DNA from: Limnospira fusiformis SAG 85.79
Lineage (GTDB): Bacteria > Cyanobacteriota > Cyanobacteriia > Cyanobacteriales > Microcoleaceae
NCBI RefSeq assembly: GCF_012516315.1
Contig: NZ_CP051185.1
Coordinates: 124,001 to 188,000 of the forward strand
Length of the DNA stretch: 64,000 bases
Direction of reading: 5' to 3'
Shown here: in pieces, positions 1-9,541 of the stretch
How positions within the stretch are numbered: position 1 is the stretch's first letter
Layout: every line of letters starts with the position of its first letter
Program-made: the position numbers and the translations under genes
The notes under the pieces: model-generated
What the model was told of the DNA's origin: nothing
Seen by the model: the letters and a program-made list of their open reading frames with translations, nothing else
The model's database searches: none

Positions 1-1
1 A

Positions 2-478
2 CAAAAGAACTTTTTCTTTAACGTTCCCCCCAGCCTGGTGGGAGGTCCTGGAGTTCCAGATAGTATCACTGGCTTTGTGTTCACCGATGTTAACATTGAC
101 AGTGCCTACCAAGTTGGTGAACCCCTCCTGGAAGGTGTAACCGTTTACCTGGATCTGAATAAAGACGGACAGTTAAACAGCGGTCCCCTGCGTGACCCAG
201 TAACTGGGGCTGTGATTCTGGATCCTAACGGCAACCCATTCCCGGCTGAACCCAGTACAGTAACTGGCCCTGGCGGTAATTTTGGCTTCTTTAATGTCTC
301 CCGCTGGTTGCCCTTTATCGAACCTGGGGATGTTGAATTTCAGGTCCGGGTGGAAGCACCTGCTTCGTTGCCTTTCGTCACCACTCCCGATGTATCAATC
401 TCTGGTGAAGGGTTGGGAGTTTTGGCGGAAGTGGGCGCATCTGGCGTAGCCTTCGGTATGTCCCAGTTCCCCGTTTAG
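2..478 (+). CDS. C-terminal end of a surface protein with an SdrD-B-like domain (partial)
   Basis: The reading frame is open to the left edge, so only the last ~158 residues are visible. The segment starting SITGFVFTDVN, followed by LEGVTVYLDLNKDGQ and a GGNFGFFNV stretch, has the pattern of SdrD B-like/CNA-B domains, which are beta-sandwich repeats in secreted or surface-bound proteins. The DLNKDGQ stretch resembles a calcium-binding loop. No sorting signal or membrane anchor follows; the protein simply ends after the domain. A GTG at 38 could serve as a start, but in-frame coding sequence continues upstream of it, so truncation by the window edge is more likely. A strong terminator follows at 597-632. 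The function is unknown; cell-surface or exported matrix protein is an inference. Confidence 0.7.
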   Translation, partial: QKNFFFNVPPSLVGGPGVPDSITGFVFTDVNIDSAYQVGEPLLEGVTVYLDLNKDGQLNSGPLRDPVTGAVILDPNGNPFPAEPSTVTGPGGNFGFFNVSRWLPFIEPGDVEFQVRVEAPASLPFVTTPDVSISGEGLGVLAEVGASGVAFGMSQFPV

Positions 479-596
479 CTTCTCGCGGAGAAGCCCCGCG
501 CTGTAGTTTTCGATTCAGGGTCGGGTAGTTCACGCGCAGTATTCTGGCAGCGTTGCTGATTCAGGAGTCAAAATAGGCGTAAAAATATAATGGCGA

Positions 597-632
597 ACAT
601 CCCAGGCAGAAGGTTGGCTTGGGATGTTTTTT
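597..632 (+). terminator. Rho-independent terminator
   Basis: An 8-bp perfect stem (ACATCCCA at 597-604 with TGGGATGT at 620-627, extended inside by GC pairs) runs straight into a T run. It lies 120 bases after the surface-protein stop. A second small hairpin, GCTTCTC-GCG-GAGAAGC, overlaps that stop codon at 478-494. Confidence 0.8.
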
Positions 633-717
633 GTTTTGTATCAAAATACTCAATTTTTGTGGTAAGGAGGTATTATTATATAGCGAGAGGGTTAACGGGG
701 GTTTAAAAGATTAAAAG

Positions 718-1983
718 TTGTCTAAACTGTCAACGATCGCAACGTTTCCCGCTAATGTCTTCACCCTAGACAATGGTTTAACCGTCATTCATCAGGAAAT
801 TCCAGCTACACCGGTGGTCGTGGTAGATGTTTGGGTTAGGGCGGGAGCCACAAGAGAGCCAGAGCTTTGGTCGGGGATGGCTCATTTTCTGGAGCACATG
901 ATTTTTAAGGGGACTGAAAAAATCGCCCCCGGTTTGTTCGACTGGGTAATTGAAAGCCGAGGGGGGGTGGCTAATGCAGCTACAAGCCACGACTATGCCC
1001 ATTTTTTCATTACCAGCGCCGCCCAGTATTTAGAGGAAACCCTGTCTCCGCTGGCTGATTTACTGCTGCACGCGGCGATACCTGATGATGAGTTTGTGCG
1101 AGAACGTTCGGTGGTGTTAGAAGAACTGCGCCAATCTCAGGATAGCCCAGATTGGATAGAGTTTCAAGCGATGATGGAAACTCTCTATGGTAATCATCCC
1201 TATGGGCGATCGGTTTTGGGGACGGAAGCGACTCTGATGCCGCGAACTCCTGACGAAATGCGGAAGTTTCATCGCTGTCACTACCAACCGGAAAATATGG
1301 CGGTAGTGATTGTTGGGGGAGTCTCGGAAAAGCGATCGCAAGATTTAGTTTCGGAGGCTTTTGGTTCATTTTACCACCGGGAAGAATGCCCGATCACAAA
1401 CGGTTATCATCAACCCCAACTTAGGGGTATCCTGCATGAGGAACTACTACTACCTAATGTAGAACAACCTCGGATAACTATGGCTTGGTCAGGACCTGGG
1501 GTTGAAAACATACGACATGGCTACGGACTAGACCTAATCTCAGTTTTATTAGCAGAGGGGAGAACTTCTCGCCTAGTGCAATTATTACGGGAAGATAGAC
1601 AGCTAGTAGACTGTATCAGTAGCGGTTTCTCCCTACAGCGGGAGTCGAGTCTATTTACGATTAATGCGTGTTTAGATATTGACAATATCGAAGAAGTTGA
1701 ACACCTAATCTGCGAGTGTTTAGCGAATTTAGCAGCAACTCCGATGTCGTCAGCGGAACTCGATCGCTGTAAGCGTTTACTGTGTAATGACTACGCCTTC
1801 TCAACGGAAACACCGGGACAATTAGCGGGTTTATATGGCTATTATTTCACAGTAGCGAAACCAGAGATTTCGGTAAGTTATCCCCACCAAATCAAATCCC
1901 TAGAAGCGGAGGAATTACAGGAGATTGCGAAAACTTACCTGAGCCAGGAACGATATGCGATGACTGTAGTGAAGCCCATATAA
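718..1983 (+). CDS. M16 family zinc metallopeptidase
   Basis: This is a pitrilysin/processing-peptidase family protein of 421 residues. The inverted zinc motif HFLEH is at residues 56-60 (two His ligands and the catalytic Glu), with the third ligand expected among the Glu-Glu pair at 135-136, about 76 residues downstream. The C-terminal half has the usual M16 inactive-domain look, including an RESSLFTIN-type stretch. Cyanobacteria often carry M16 genes as pairs; only one is here. The start is uncertain: no ATG precedes the zinc motif, a stop codon lies just upstream at 712, and TTG at 718 is the first usable codon. A GGTAAGGAGG stretch at 661-670 is too far away to be its ribosome site. Family assignment is firm; the substrate is unknown. 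Confidence 0.88.
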   Translation: MSKLSTIATFPANVFTLDNGLTVIHQEIPATPVVVVDVWVRAGATREPELWSGMAHFLEHMIFKGTEKIAPGLFDWVIESRGGVANAATSHDYAHFFITSAAQYLEETLSPLADLLLHAAIPDDEFVRERSVVLEELRQSQDSPDWIEFQAMMETLYGNHPYGRSVLGTEATLMPRTPDEMRKFHRCHYQPENMAVVIVGGVSEKRSQDLVSEAFGSFYHREECPITNGYHQPQLRGILHEELLLPNVEQPRITMAWSGPGVENIRHGYGLDLISVLLAEGRTSRLVQLLREDRQLVDCISSGFSLQRESSLFTINACLDIDNIEEVEHLICECLANLAATPMSSAELDRCKRLLCNDYAFSTETPGQLAGLYGYYFTVAKPEISVSYPHQIKSLEAEELQEIAKTYLSQERYAMTVVKPI

Positions 1984-2300
1984 TTAATAATTAATAATTA
2001 ATAATTAATAATTAATAATTAATTGTAGGTTGGGTAAAGTAGGTGGGGTGAAACCCAACAGAGTAGTTAATAATTAATAATTAATAATTAATAATTAATA
2101 ATTAATTGTAGGTGGGGTGAAACCCAACAGAGTAGGTTGGGTAAAGTAGGTTGGGTGAAACCCAACAGAGTAGTTAATAATTAATAATTAATAATTAATA
2201 ATTAATAATTAATTGTAGGTGGGGTGAAACCCAACAGAGTAGGTTGGGTAAAGTAGGTTGGGTGAAACCCAACAGAGTAGGTTGGGTAAAGGGCAGGGAA
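1984..2300 (+). repeat. 7-bp AT-rich tandem repeats interleaved with hairpin-forming repeats
   Basis: Three blocks of (TTAATAA)n with a 7-bp period alternate with a GC-richer unit built from GTAGGTTGGGT and GTGAAACCCAACAGAG. The units fold on themselves: GTTGGGT-GAA-ACCCAAC is a 7-bp stem with a 3-base loop. The array fills the gap between the peptidase and purL. A related array, with the AT repeat on the opposite strand, lies at about 22.8-23.1 kb. Confidence 0.85.
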
Positions 2301-2380
2301 AGCGAAGTCCATGGGATTGATTGATGATGTAATTTAGGCTTATGATGTTTGGTTGTAGTCCTGACCGAGCGATCGCCACT

Positions 2381-4750
2381 ATGTCCATGATTGCGGAATC
2401 CCCATTTAGTCCCGAAGAAATAGCCTCAGAAGGCTTAAAACCCGAAGAGTATGAGGAAATCTACCAAAGACTAGGCAGACACCCCAACAAAGCCGAATTA
2501 GGGATGTTTGGGGTAATGTGGAGTGAACATTGCTGCTACAAAAATTCTCGCCCTCTCCTGAGCCAATTTCCCACCAGTGGCGATCGCATTCTTGTCGGTC
2601 CAGGAGAAAACGCCGGAGTAGTAGACTTTGGGGACGGTATCCACCTAGCCTTCAAAATAGAATCCCATAATCATCCCAGTGCGATCGAACCATTCCAAGG
2701 AGCAGCCACCGGAGTGGGGGGAATTTTGCGGGATATTTTCACCATGGGAGCGCGTCCGATCGCCGTACTCAACGCCCTGCGATTCGGTTCCCTAGAAGAC
2801 CCCAAGACCCAGCCAATTTTACTGGGAGTAGTCGCCGGAATTTCCAACTATGGTAACTGTTTTGGAGTCCCAACCGTGGGGGGAGATGTATATTTTGACA
2901 GCTATTATAGCGGCAACCCCCTAGTGAACGCCATGGCGATCGGCATCATGGAAACCCCAGAGATAGTTAAATCCGGTGCTGCTGGTATTGGTAACCCAGT
3001 GCTGTATGTAGGTTCAACCACCGGAAGGGACGGAATGGGAGGCGCAAGTTTTGCAAGTAGCGAACTCAGCGAAGAGTCCATAGCCGATCGCCCTGCTGTA
3101 CAAGTAGGAGACCCATTTTTAGAAAAATCCCTAGTCGAAGCCTGTTTAGAAGCGTTTAAAACCGGGGCTGTAGTCGCCGCCCAGGACATGGGAGCCGCCG
3201 GAATCACCTGTTCCACCTCGGAAATGGCTGCTAAAGGGGGAGTCGGTATCGAACTAGATTTAGACCTAATCCCCGTGCGAGAGACGGGAATGGTCCCTTA
3301 TGAATATTTATTATCCGAATCCCAGGAGAGAATGTTATTTGTCGTCCACAAAGGACGGGAATCAGAATTAATTGAGATTTTCCATCGTTGGGGACTACAA
3401 GCGGTCGTCGCCGGAAAGGTGATTCCAGAAGCGATCGTGCGGATTTTGTTTAAAGGTGAAATCGCCGCCGAAATCCCCTCCACAGCTTTAGCTGATAATA
3501 CCCCCATTTATCACCGGGAATTGATGTCAGAACCTCCCGAATATGCCCAAACCGCCTGGGCGTGGTCGCCGGAAACTTTACCCGCCACCACAGTATCAGG
3601 GATGGAAATAGAAAATCAACTGGTAACTTGGAATCAGGTATTATTGAATCTCTTAGATACCCCATCGATCGCCTCTAAGTCTTGGGTATATCGTCAATAT
3701 GACCACCAAGTGCAAAATAATACCGTCATTGTACCGGGTGGCGCTGATGCGGCGGTGGTGCGGTTGCGCCCTCAAGAACCCATTGGCAATAATCCCGGTA
3801 AAATTTGGCCGGGGGTGGCTGCCACTGTTGATTGTAACGCCCGCCATGTCTATCTTGACCCCTACGAAGGCGCTAAGGCTGTGGTTGCAGAGGCGGCGCG
3901 GAATTTAAGTTGTGTCGGGGCTGAACCTGTGGCGGTGACGGATAACCTCAATTTTGGTAGCCCGGAACATCCTATTGGTTATTGGCAATTAGCACAAGCC
4001 TGTAAGGGCATTTCTGAGGGCTGTAAGGCGTTTTCTACTCCGGTGACGGGGGGGAACGTTTCTCTGTATAACGAGACTCTGGACGCGCAAGGAAAGCCAC
4101 AGGCAATATATCCGACTCCGGTGGTGGGAATGGTGGGATTATTGCCAGATCCGGCTCTCGCTTGTGGTCAAAGTTGGCAACAACCAGGAGATTTGATTTA
4201 TCTGTTGGGGGTGACTAATTGGTTGGCTGATGAGGATCATGGTTATATTACCCTGGGAGGATCGGAGTATTTGGCGGTAATACATAATCTGGTGGCGGGT
4301 AAGCCTCATAGGGTCGATTTTGACTTGGAACTAATGGTTCAAAAGGTTTGTCGCCAGGGAATTCGTAACGGTTGGGTGCGATCGGCTCATGATTGCGCTG
4401 AGGGAGGCTTGGCGATCGCTTTGGCAGAATGTTGCATTGGCAACCGATTGGGGGCTACCATTAACCTAGGGTTAACCTCAGATCCTTGGCAACGCTGGGA
4501 TACGATCCTGTTTGGTGAGGGGGGAGCTAGGATTTTGGTTTCCGTTCCTACTCAACACCAGCAGGCTTGGGAGGGTTATCTGCAAGAAATCTGGGTGAGC
4601 GATCGCCAATTTTGGCATCACTTGGGTACAGTGACGGCAGTTGACTCGTCTTTGCAAATTCTAGCCGATGATAACACCAGTTTAATTGGGGTTAATGTGG
4701 CGGAAATGGCCGATCGCTATAATTATGCGATCGAGCGTCGTCTATCTTAA
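2381..4750 (+). CDS. purL: Phosphoribosylformylglycinamidine synthase subunit PurL
   Basis: PurL is the ATP-dependent synthetase subunit of FGAM synthase (purine pathway, step 4), which converts FGAR to FGAM with ammonia from PurQ. Visible family hallmarks are the conserved [10 protein letters not shown] and GPGENAGVV stretches near the N-terminus, [20 protein letters not shown] (nucleotide/substrate loop), [11 protein letters not shown] and the late [11 protein letters not shown]. The small-subunit size (~790 residues, no PurQ domain) fits the cyanobacterial PurLQS type. The frame extends to ATG 2342, but the family normally starts shortly before the [12 protein letters not shown] segment, so ATG 2381 (or 2387) is chosen. 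purF follows 152 bases downstream. Confidence 0.96.
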   Translation: MSMIAESPFSPEEIASEGLKPEEYEEIYQRLGRHPNKAELGMFGVMWSEHCCYKNSRPLLSQFPTSGDRILVGPGENAGVVDFGDGIHLAFKIESHNHPSAIEPFQGAATGVGGILRDIFTMGARPIAVLNALRFGSLEDPKTQPILLGVVAGISNYGNCFGVPTVGGDVYFDSYYSGNPLVNAMAIGIMETPEIVKSGAAGIGNPVLYVGSTTGRDGMGGASFASSELSEESIADRPAVQVGDPFLEKSLVEACLEAFKTGAVVAAQDMGAAGITCSTSEMAAKGGVGIELDLDLIPVRETGMVPYEYLLSESQERMLFVVHKGRESELIEIFHRWGLQAVVAGKVIPEAIVRILFKGEIAAEIPSTALADNTPIYHRELMSEPPEYAQTAWAWSPETLPATTVSGMEIENQLVTWNQVLLNLLDTPSIASKSWVYRQYDHQVQNNTVIVPGGADAAVVRLRPQEPIGNNPGKIWPGVAATVDCNARHVYLDPYEGAKAVVAEAARNLSCVGAEPVAVTDNLNFGSPEHPIGYWQLAQACKGISEGCKAFSTPVTGGNVSLYNETLDAQGKPQAIYPTPVVGMVGLLPDPALACGQSWQQPGDLIYLLGVTNWLADEDHGYITLGGSEYLAVIHNLVAGKPHRVDFDLELMVQKVCRQGIRNGWVRSAHDCAEGGLAIALAECCIGNRLGATINLGLTSDPWQRWDTILFGEGGARILVSVPTQHQQAWEGYLQEIWVSDRQFWHHLGTVTAVDSSLQILADDNTSLIGVNVAEMADRYNYAIERRLS

Positions 4751-4775
4751 AATTCCCTCCGGGGGATTTGTTTAT
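4748..4775 (+). terminator. Possible terminator after purL
   Basis: An imperfect hairpin with AATTCCC pairing with GGGGGATT around a short TCC loop is followed by TTTGTTT, overlapping the purL stop. A gap of about 150 bases then separates purL and purF. Confidence 0.4.
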
Positions 4776-4902
4776 CAGCCTATCGGCGATCGCATCTCAT
4801 TTGCTACCGATATAAGAGATAACTGATAATTGGTAATTGACAGTTATTAACTATCCTATCTCTTGCGGTTTTCACCAACTCAGTTAACATCACAAGATTA
4901 CC

Positions 4903-6384
4903 ATGATTCCTAATAAGTCCCATGTGACCGATGACCAGTTTCACACCGAGCTAATCCCCGATAAACCAGAGGAAGCCTGCGGTGTGTTTGGGGTTTATGC
5001 TCCCGGTCAAGATGTGGCAAAATTAACTTATTTTGGGCTATATGCTCTCCAACATCGAGGTCAGGAGTCAGCCGGAATAGCTACTTTTGAAGGGGAAGAT
5101 CTGCATTTATATAAAAATATGGGACTGGTTTCCCAAGTATTTAATGAGTCTATTTTACAACAGTTAAAAGGTGATTTAGCCGTAGGTCACACACGCTATT
5201 CGACCACTGGCTCTAGTCGCATCGTTAATGCTCAACCTGCGGTTTCCGAAACTAGATTGGGACCTGTGGCTGTCGCTCATAATGGTAACTTAGTTAATAC
5301 TGCTGAATTGCGGGAGGAAATGAGTAGACGAAAGTTTGATTTTGTCAGCACTACCGACACCGAATTAATTGCTTTGGCGATCGCTTCCGAAATTAATGGC
5401 GGTAAGGATTGGTTAGAAGCTAGTATTACCGCTTTTCAAATGTGTGAGGGAGCATATAGTTTGGCTATTGGTACTCCCGTCGGTTTAATGGGAGTCCGAG
5501 ACCCACACGGAGTCAGACCTTTAGTAATTGGAACTTTGGGAACTAATCCCCAAAGATATGTTTTGGCTTCCGAAACCTGCGGCTTGGATATTATTGGCGC
5601 TGAATATCTCCGAGATGTTGAACCGGGAGAATTGGTTTGGATTACTGAACAGGGGATTTCCTCATTCCATTGGAGTCAAAAACCTGCGCGGAAATTGTGT
5701 ATTTTTGAAATGATTTATTTCTCCCGTCCTGATAGTGTCGTCGAAGGAGAAAGTTTGTATAGTTATCGTATGAGAATTGGTCGGGTTCTGGCGACTGAAT
5801 CTTCTGTTGATGCTGATATGGTTATTGGAGTACCTGATTCCGGTATCCCAGCAGCGATCGGCTTTTCTCAACAGTCGGGAATTCCTTATGCGGAAGGATT
5901 GATTAAAAACCGTTATGTCGGTCGCACCTTTATTCAACCTACCCAAGTTATGCGAGAGTCCGGTATTAAAATGAAGTTGAATACCCTGAAAGATGTCCTG
6001 GAAGGAAAACGGGTAATTATGGTTGATGATTCCATTGTTAGGGGGACTACTAGCCGTAAAATTGTTAAGGCTTTACGAGATGCTGGTGCGACTGAAGTAC
6101 ACATGAGAATTTCATCGCCTCCCGTCACTCATCCCTGTTTCTATGGGATTGATACCGATAACCAGGACCAGTTAATTGCGGCGACTAAATCTGTCGCGGA
6201 AATTCAAGAACAAATAGGCGTCGATTCTTTGGCTTATCTCAGTTGGGAAGGTATGCTAAATGCTACTAAACAAGACCCCTCGACTTTCTGTTCCGCTTGT
6301 TTTACGGGGGATTATCCTATTGATGTACCGGAAACCGTTAAACGCTCTAAATTGATGTTAGAAACGCCTCCGGTTAAAGCCTAA
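4903..6384 (+). CDS. purF: Amidophosphoribosyltransferase
   Basis: PurF performs the first committed step of purine synthesis: glutamine plus PRPP to phosphoribosylamine. Residues 1-25 form a propeptide that is normally cleaved to expose the N-terminal nucleophile Cys26 (in EEACGVFGVYAP). The glutaminase domain contains QHRGQESAG and TRYSTTG; the C-terminal phosphoribosyltransferase domain has the PRPP loop VIMVDDSIVRGTTS. Cysteines near the end (in FCSACF and an earlier Cys in the PCFYG segment) fit the Fe-S-containing Bacillus-type PurF. Length 493 is typical. It sits just after purL, the usual cyanobacterial neighbourhood. Confidence 0.96.
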   Translation: MIPNKSHVTDDQFHTELIPDKPEEACGVFGVYAPGQDVAKLTYFGLYALQHRGQESAGIATFEGEDLHLYKNMGLVSQVFNESILQQLKGDLAVGHTRYSTTGSSRIVNAQPAVSETRLGPVAVAHNGNLVNTAELREEMSRRKFDFVSTTDTELIALAIASEINGGKDWLEASITAFQMCEGAYSLAIGTPVGLMGVRDPHGVRPLVIGTLGTNPQRYVLASETCGLDIIGAEYLRDVEPGELVWITEQGISSFHWSQKPARKLCIFEMIYFSRPDSVVEGESLYSYRMRIGRVLATESSVDADMVIGVPDSGIPAAIGFSQQSGIPYAEGLIKNRYVGRTFIQPTQVMRESGIKMKLNTLKDVLEGKRVIMVDDSIVRGTTSRKIVKALRDAGATEVHMRISSPPVTHPCFYGIDTDNQDQLIAATKSVAEIQEQIGVDSLAYLSWEGMLNATKQDPSTFCSACFTGDYPIDVPETVKRSKLMLETPPVKA

Positions 6385-6450
6385 AATTATCCCCGATATC
6401 ATGGTGCGTTATGGAATATAACCCCAATTCCGCCAATTATTAACTCCTAG

Positions 6451-8064
6451 ATGAAACTGCTTTCAGTCGAACATTTTAACCTCAAGTTACCCGCTAATTT
6501 TAACCTCCGAAAAGTGCGCTATATCTCCCTGTCTCTATTCAGTGGAATATTGATGGGGTTGGCTACCGAACCTCTGGGGTGGTGGCTAGTGGCTTGGGTG
6601 GCTTTTGTTCCTCTGTGGGTTATGGTGGTGGAAGCTAAAAGACGGGGACGAATACCCTGGGAAATAACCGCTGGTTGGGGTGTTGGCTATTATGGCTTTT
6701 CCCTGTTTTGGATGACCGGAATTCACCCCATGACCAGTCTGGGAGTTCCCTGGTTGGCTAGTTTGGCGATCGCTATATTTTCCTGGGTTTTTATTACCCT
6801 CTGGGGAACAGCGATCGTCATCGTTTGGGGATGGTTATTTGCGAAATTAATGCCATTAAATATCGGCGCTAAAACCTCGTTAATTAGAATCCTAATAGGG
6901 ACGGCTTTATGGTGTGCTTTAGAAGCCGTTTGGAGTGGGGGTCCCCTGTGGTGGTCAACACTCGCTTTAACCCAAAGTTTCGGTAATTTGGTGATTCTCC
7001 ATTTGGGTCAAATCTCTGGACCTAATACCGTTGTGGCTACTATATTAGTCGTCAATGGGACTGTAGCTGAACTCTGGTTAACACATAAACAGCAGAAATC
7101 GTCACTCTATTTAATTCCTGTCGGAATATTTGCGATCGCTCATTTAATCGGATTGAGTCTCTACAATATTCCCCTAAATTCTGACCCCGAAACTTCTCTG
7201 AGAGTCGGAGTTATTCAAGGGAATATCCCTAATGAAATTAAACTCAATCCCCAGGGTTTTCGACAGGCTTTAAATGGATACACGCGGGGATATTTAGAAT
7301 TGGCGGCGCGGGGTGTCGATGCAGTCTTAACCCCCGAAACCGCTTTGCCTTTTGTCTGGAACAGACATGACAGCTATCACTACAATTATAGCTTATATCA
7401 GGCGATTTTGCCACAAGGTGTTATAGCTTGGGTGGGGGGATTTGGCGAGACCGAAGGGGGATTAACTAATAGTTTATTTACCATTAATGGTGAAGGGGAA
7501 ATTATCGGTCAATATGACAAAACTCATTTAGTTCCCCTGGGTGAATATATCCCCTTTGATGCCATTCTGGGAAGGGTCATTAATCGTCTGTCACCCCTGG
7601 AAGCGCGGTTAGTCGCCGGGGAAAAACAACAAAAATTTGAGACTGGTTGGGGAAAAGCGATCGCTGGAATTTGCTACGATTCCGCCTTTGCTGACCATTT
7701 CCGCCGTCAAGTAGCAGCAGGAGGGGAATTTATCCTAACAGCCTCTAATGATGCTCATTATGCCACTATGATGCTATCACAACATCACGCCCAAGATGTG
7801 ATGCGCGCCATAGAAGGCGATCGCTGGACAGTTAGGGCTACTAATACAGGTTATTCTGGCATTATCGACCCCCACGGTCGCACCTTATGGATTTCTGGTA
7901 TCAATACCTACGAAATCCATGACCATATCATTTACCGCCGCCATAGCCAAACCCTTTATGTCCGTTGGGGAGACTGGTTAACTTTCCTTTTACTAGCCAT
8001 AAGTGCGATCGTCATTTTCTGGAATCGTTTTCTGTCATTAGCGATACCACAAAATAGGCGCTAA
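6451..8064 (+). CDS. lnt: Apolipoprotein N-acyltransferase
   Basis: Lnt adds the third acyl chain to the N-terminal Cys of lipoproteins in the inner membrane. Residues ~25-240 hold several hydrophobic spans (for example SLSLFSGILMGLA and WLASLAIAIFSWVFITLW). A nitrilase-like CN-hydrolase domain follows with a visible catalytic triad: Glu in LTPETALPF, Lys in YDKTHLVPLGEY and Cys in GICYDSAFA. A last hydrophobic helix closes the protein. Length 537 is normal. It lies 66 bases after purF, and a hairpin at about 8163 separates it from the next gene. Confidence 0.93.
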   Translation: MKLLSVEHFNLKLPANFNLRKVRYISLSLFSGILMGLATEPLGWWLVAWVAFVPLWVMVVEAKRRGRIPWEITAGWGVGYYGFSLFWMTGIHPMTSLGVPWLASLAIAIFSWVFITLWGTAIVIVWGWLFAKLMPLNIGAKTSLIRILIGTALWCALEAVWSGGPLWWSTLALTQSFGNLVILHLGQISGPNTVVATILVVNGTVAELWLTHKQQKSSLYLIPVGIFAIAHLIGLSLYNIPLNSDPETSLRVGVIQGNIPNEIKLNPQGFRQALNGYTRGYLELAARGVDAVLTPETALPFVWNRHDSYHYNYSLYQAILPQGVIAWVGGFGETEGGLTNSLFTINGEGEIIGQYDKTHLVPLGEYIPFDAILGRVINRLSPLEARLVAGEKQQKFETGWGKAIAGICYDSAFADHFRRQVAAGGEFILTASNDAHYATMMLSQHHAQDVMRAIEGDRWTVRATNTGYSGIIDPHGRTLWISGINTYEIHDHIIYRRHSQTLYVRWGDWLTFLLLAISAIVIFWNRFLSLAIPQNRR

Positions 8065-8162
8065 TATTAATATCATGGTTAGAGCTGATAAATCGCTGCC
8101 AATTTCTTCCTTTGTTAGCCTTAGTCACACAGGAAACAAGAATCGGCTAGATTGCCTTTCCG

Positions 8163-8186
8163 CCGCCAGCTATAGCTAGGCGGTTT
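8163..8186 (+). terminator. Hairpin between lnt and the PilT gene
   Basis: CCGCC at 8163-8167 pairs with GGCGG at 8179-8183 around a self-complementary AGCTATAGCT core, followed by TTT. It could terminate lnt. It ends 21 bases before the PilT start, so a leader role is also possible. Confidence 0.5.
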
Positions 8187-8207
8187 CCCAGCTACCGGAG
8201 ATATTCC

Positions 8208-9440
8208 ATGACACAATCACAACGCCCCCCAGCCCCCCCGCGTCCACCTAGCCCACCTGCACCCCCTCGCCCACCTGCACCGGGCGCTCAGAAAAGTAGC
8301 CCTCCACCTGCACCCGCCCAAGCAGCAAGTCCCGTCGCCGTGGGAATTACCAGCAGAGGACCAGGACCTAGCCCCGGACAGCCAACCTTGCGAGAGATTG
8401 TCCAACGCGCCGATGAGTTAGGCGCATCTGATGTTCACTTAGGGGTTAATGAAACACCTCGCCTGAGATACCGAGGCGATATGACCCCCCAAGAAGATTG
8501 GCCAGTCACAGACCTTAATAGCTTTATGAGTTGGCTACGGGAGGTCTTAACCGATGAGGAAATCCATCAGTTTCAGGAAAACCTAGACTTTGACGGAGCC
8601 GCAGATTTAGGCTTTGTGCGGATTCGGATTAGTATTTTTGACTCTCTCAGTGGTCCGGCGATGGTGCTGCGGCTAATTGGTGCTACCATCCTCACCCTAG
8701 AACAGTTGAAATTACCCGACGTTTTCAAAAAAATCTGTAACTATCACAAGGGGTTGATGTTGATTACCGGCCCGACGGGTTCAGGTAAGTCTACTACCAT
8801 GGCCGCGATGATTGATTACATCAATAAAAACTACGCCTATCACATCATCACCATTGAAGACCCGGTGGAGTTTGTACACCAAAGCCGAAAATCCCTGATT
8901 AAACACCGGGAAGTTGGACGACATACCCTCAAGTTTTTTAATGCTCTCAAGGGGGCTTTGCGTCAAGACCCTGATATGATGCTGGTGGGGGAAATTCGGG
9001 ACAAGGAAACCATGCAGATTGCCATTAAAGCTGCATCAACAGGTCACTTGGTAGCTGGAACCCTCCACACTAACAGCGCCATTAAGACCCTAACCCGGGT
9101 TTTGGATATGTTCTCGGCTGAGGAACAGTTATCAATTAAAACCGCACTGGGGGAAACTTTGGTCGCAATTATTGCTCAACTGTTGTGTAAGACGACAGAT
9201 GGCAAGCGGGCCGCCTTCCATGACATCCTCATCAACACCGATGTAATCAAAGAGTATATCATGAAGGATCAGTATGAGGAAATTAACCAGATTATGCTCA
9301 AAGATACTTATGAAGGGATGACGACTATGAACAGATCCCTTTATGAATTGTATCAAGAGGGGCGCATCACTGAGGAAATTTGTCTGGATGTGTCGCCTTT
9401 CCCCAACGAGATGAGTCAGATGCTACGGGGTAGAGTCTAA
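8208..9440 (+). CDS. PilT-type type IV pilus retraction ATPase
   Basis: This is a secretion ATPase of the PilT/GspE superfamily, which powers pilus retraction and twitching or phototactic movement at the cytoplasmic face of the pilus. Walker A GPTGSGKSTT is at residues 188-197, the acidic Walker B region is MLVGEIRD at ~258-265, and the His box GHLVAGTLHTN is at 279-289. ASDVHLG at ~73 is the usual start of the PilT PAS-like domain. The first ~57 residues are an unusual Pro/Ala-rich tail (PPAPPRPP repeats), absent from proteobacterial PilT. Of the two cyanobacterial PilT types this may be the PilT2 type, but that is a guess. A clear ribosome site, CCGGAG, precedes the ATG. Confidence 0.88.
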   Translation: MTQSQRPPAPPRPPSPPAPPRPPAPGAQKSSPPPAPAQAASPVAVGITSRGPGPSPGQPTLREIVQRADELGASDVHLGVNETPRLRYRGDMTPQEDWPVTDLNSFMSWLREVLTDEEIHQFQENLDFDGAADLGFVRIRISIFDSLSGPAMVLRLIGATILTLEQLKLPDVFKKICNYHKGLMLITGPTGSGKSTTMAAMIDYINKNYAYHIITIEDPVEFVHQSRKSLIKHREVGRHTLKFFNALKGALRQDPDMMLVGEIRDKETMQIAIKAASTGHLVAGTLHTNSAIKTLTRVLDMFSAEEQLSIKTALGETLVAIIAQLLCKTTDGKRAAFHDILINTDVIKEYIMKDQYEEINQIMLKDTYEGMTTMNRSLYELYQEGRITEEICLDVSPFPNEMSQMLRGRV

Positions 9441-9509
9441 CAAAAGTGTAAAGTTTTGACCATTAGCCCGAACTCTGAAATACACTATAAATGGTCTAAT
9501 CTTAAATAA

Positions 9510-9541
9510 GGTTGCTCTCCTGGGCAACCTGAGTCGTTTTT
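9510..9541 (+). terminator. Possible terminator after the PilT gene
   Basis: GGTTGC at 9510-9515 pairs with GCAACC at 9524-9529, and GAGTCGTTTTT follows. The T run overlaps the only available start of the next gene, so it may instead act as a regulatory hairpin for that gene. Confidence 0.5.

Noticed and set aside
1984-2300. Regularly spaced repeats that could be taken for a CRISPR array
   Set aside because: Units are variable in length, spacers are themselves repeats, and no cas gene is nearby.
8217-8405. A 62-codon minus-strand frame opposite the PilT gene, rich in Trp, Arg and Gly
   Set aside because: It is the antisense shadow of the proline-rich tail; composition is explained by that.
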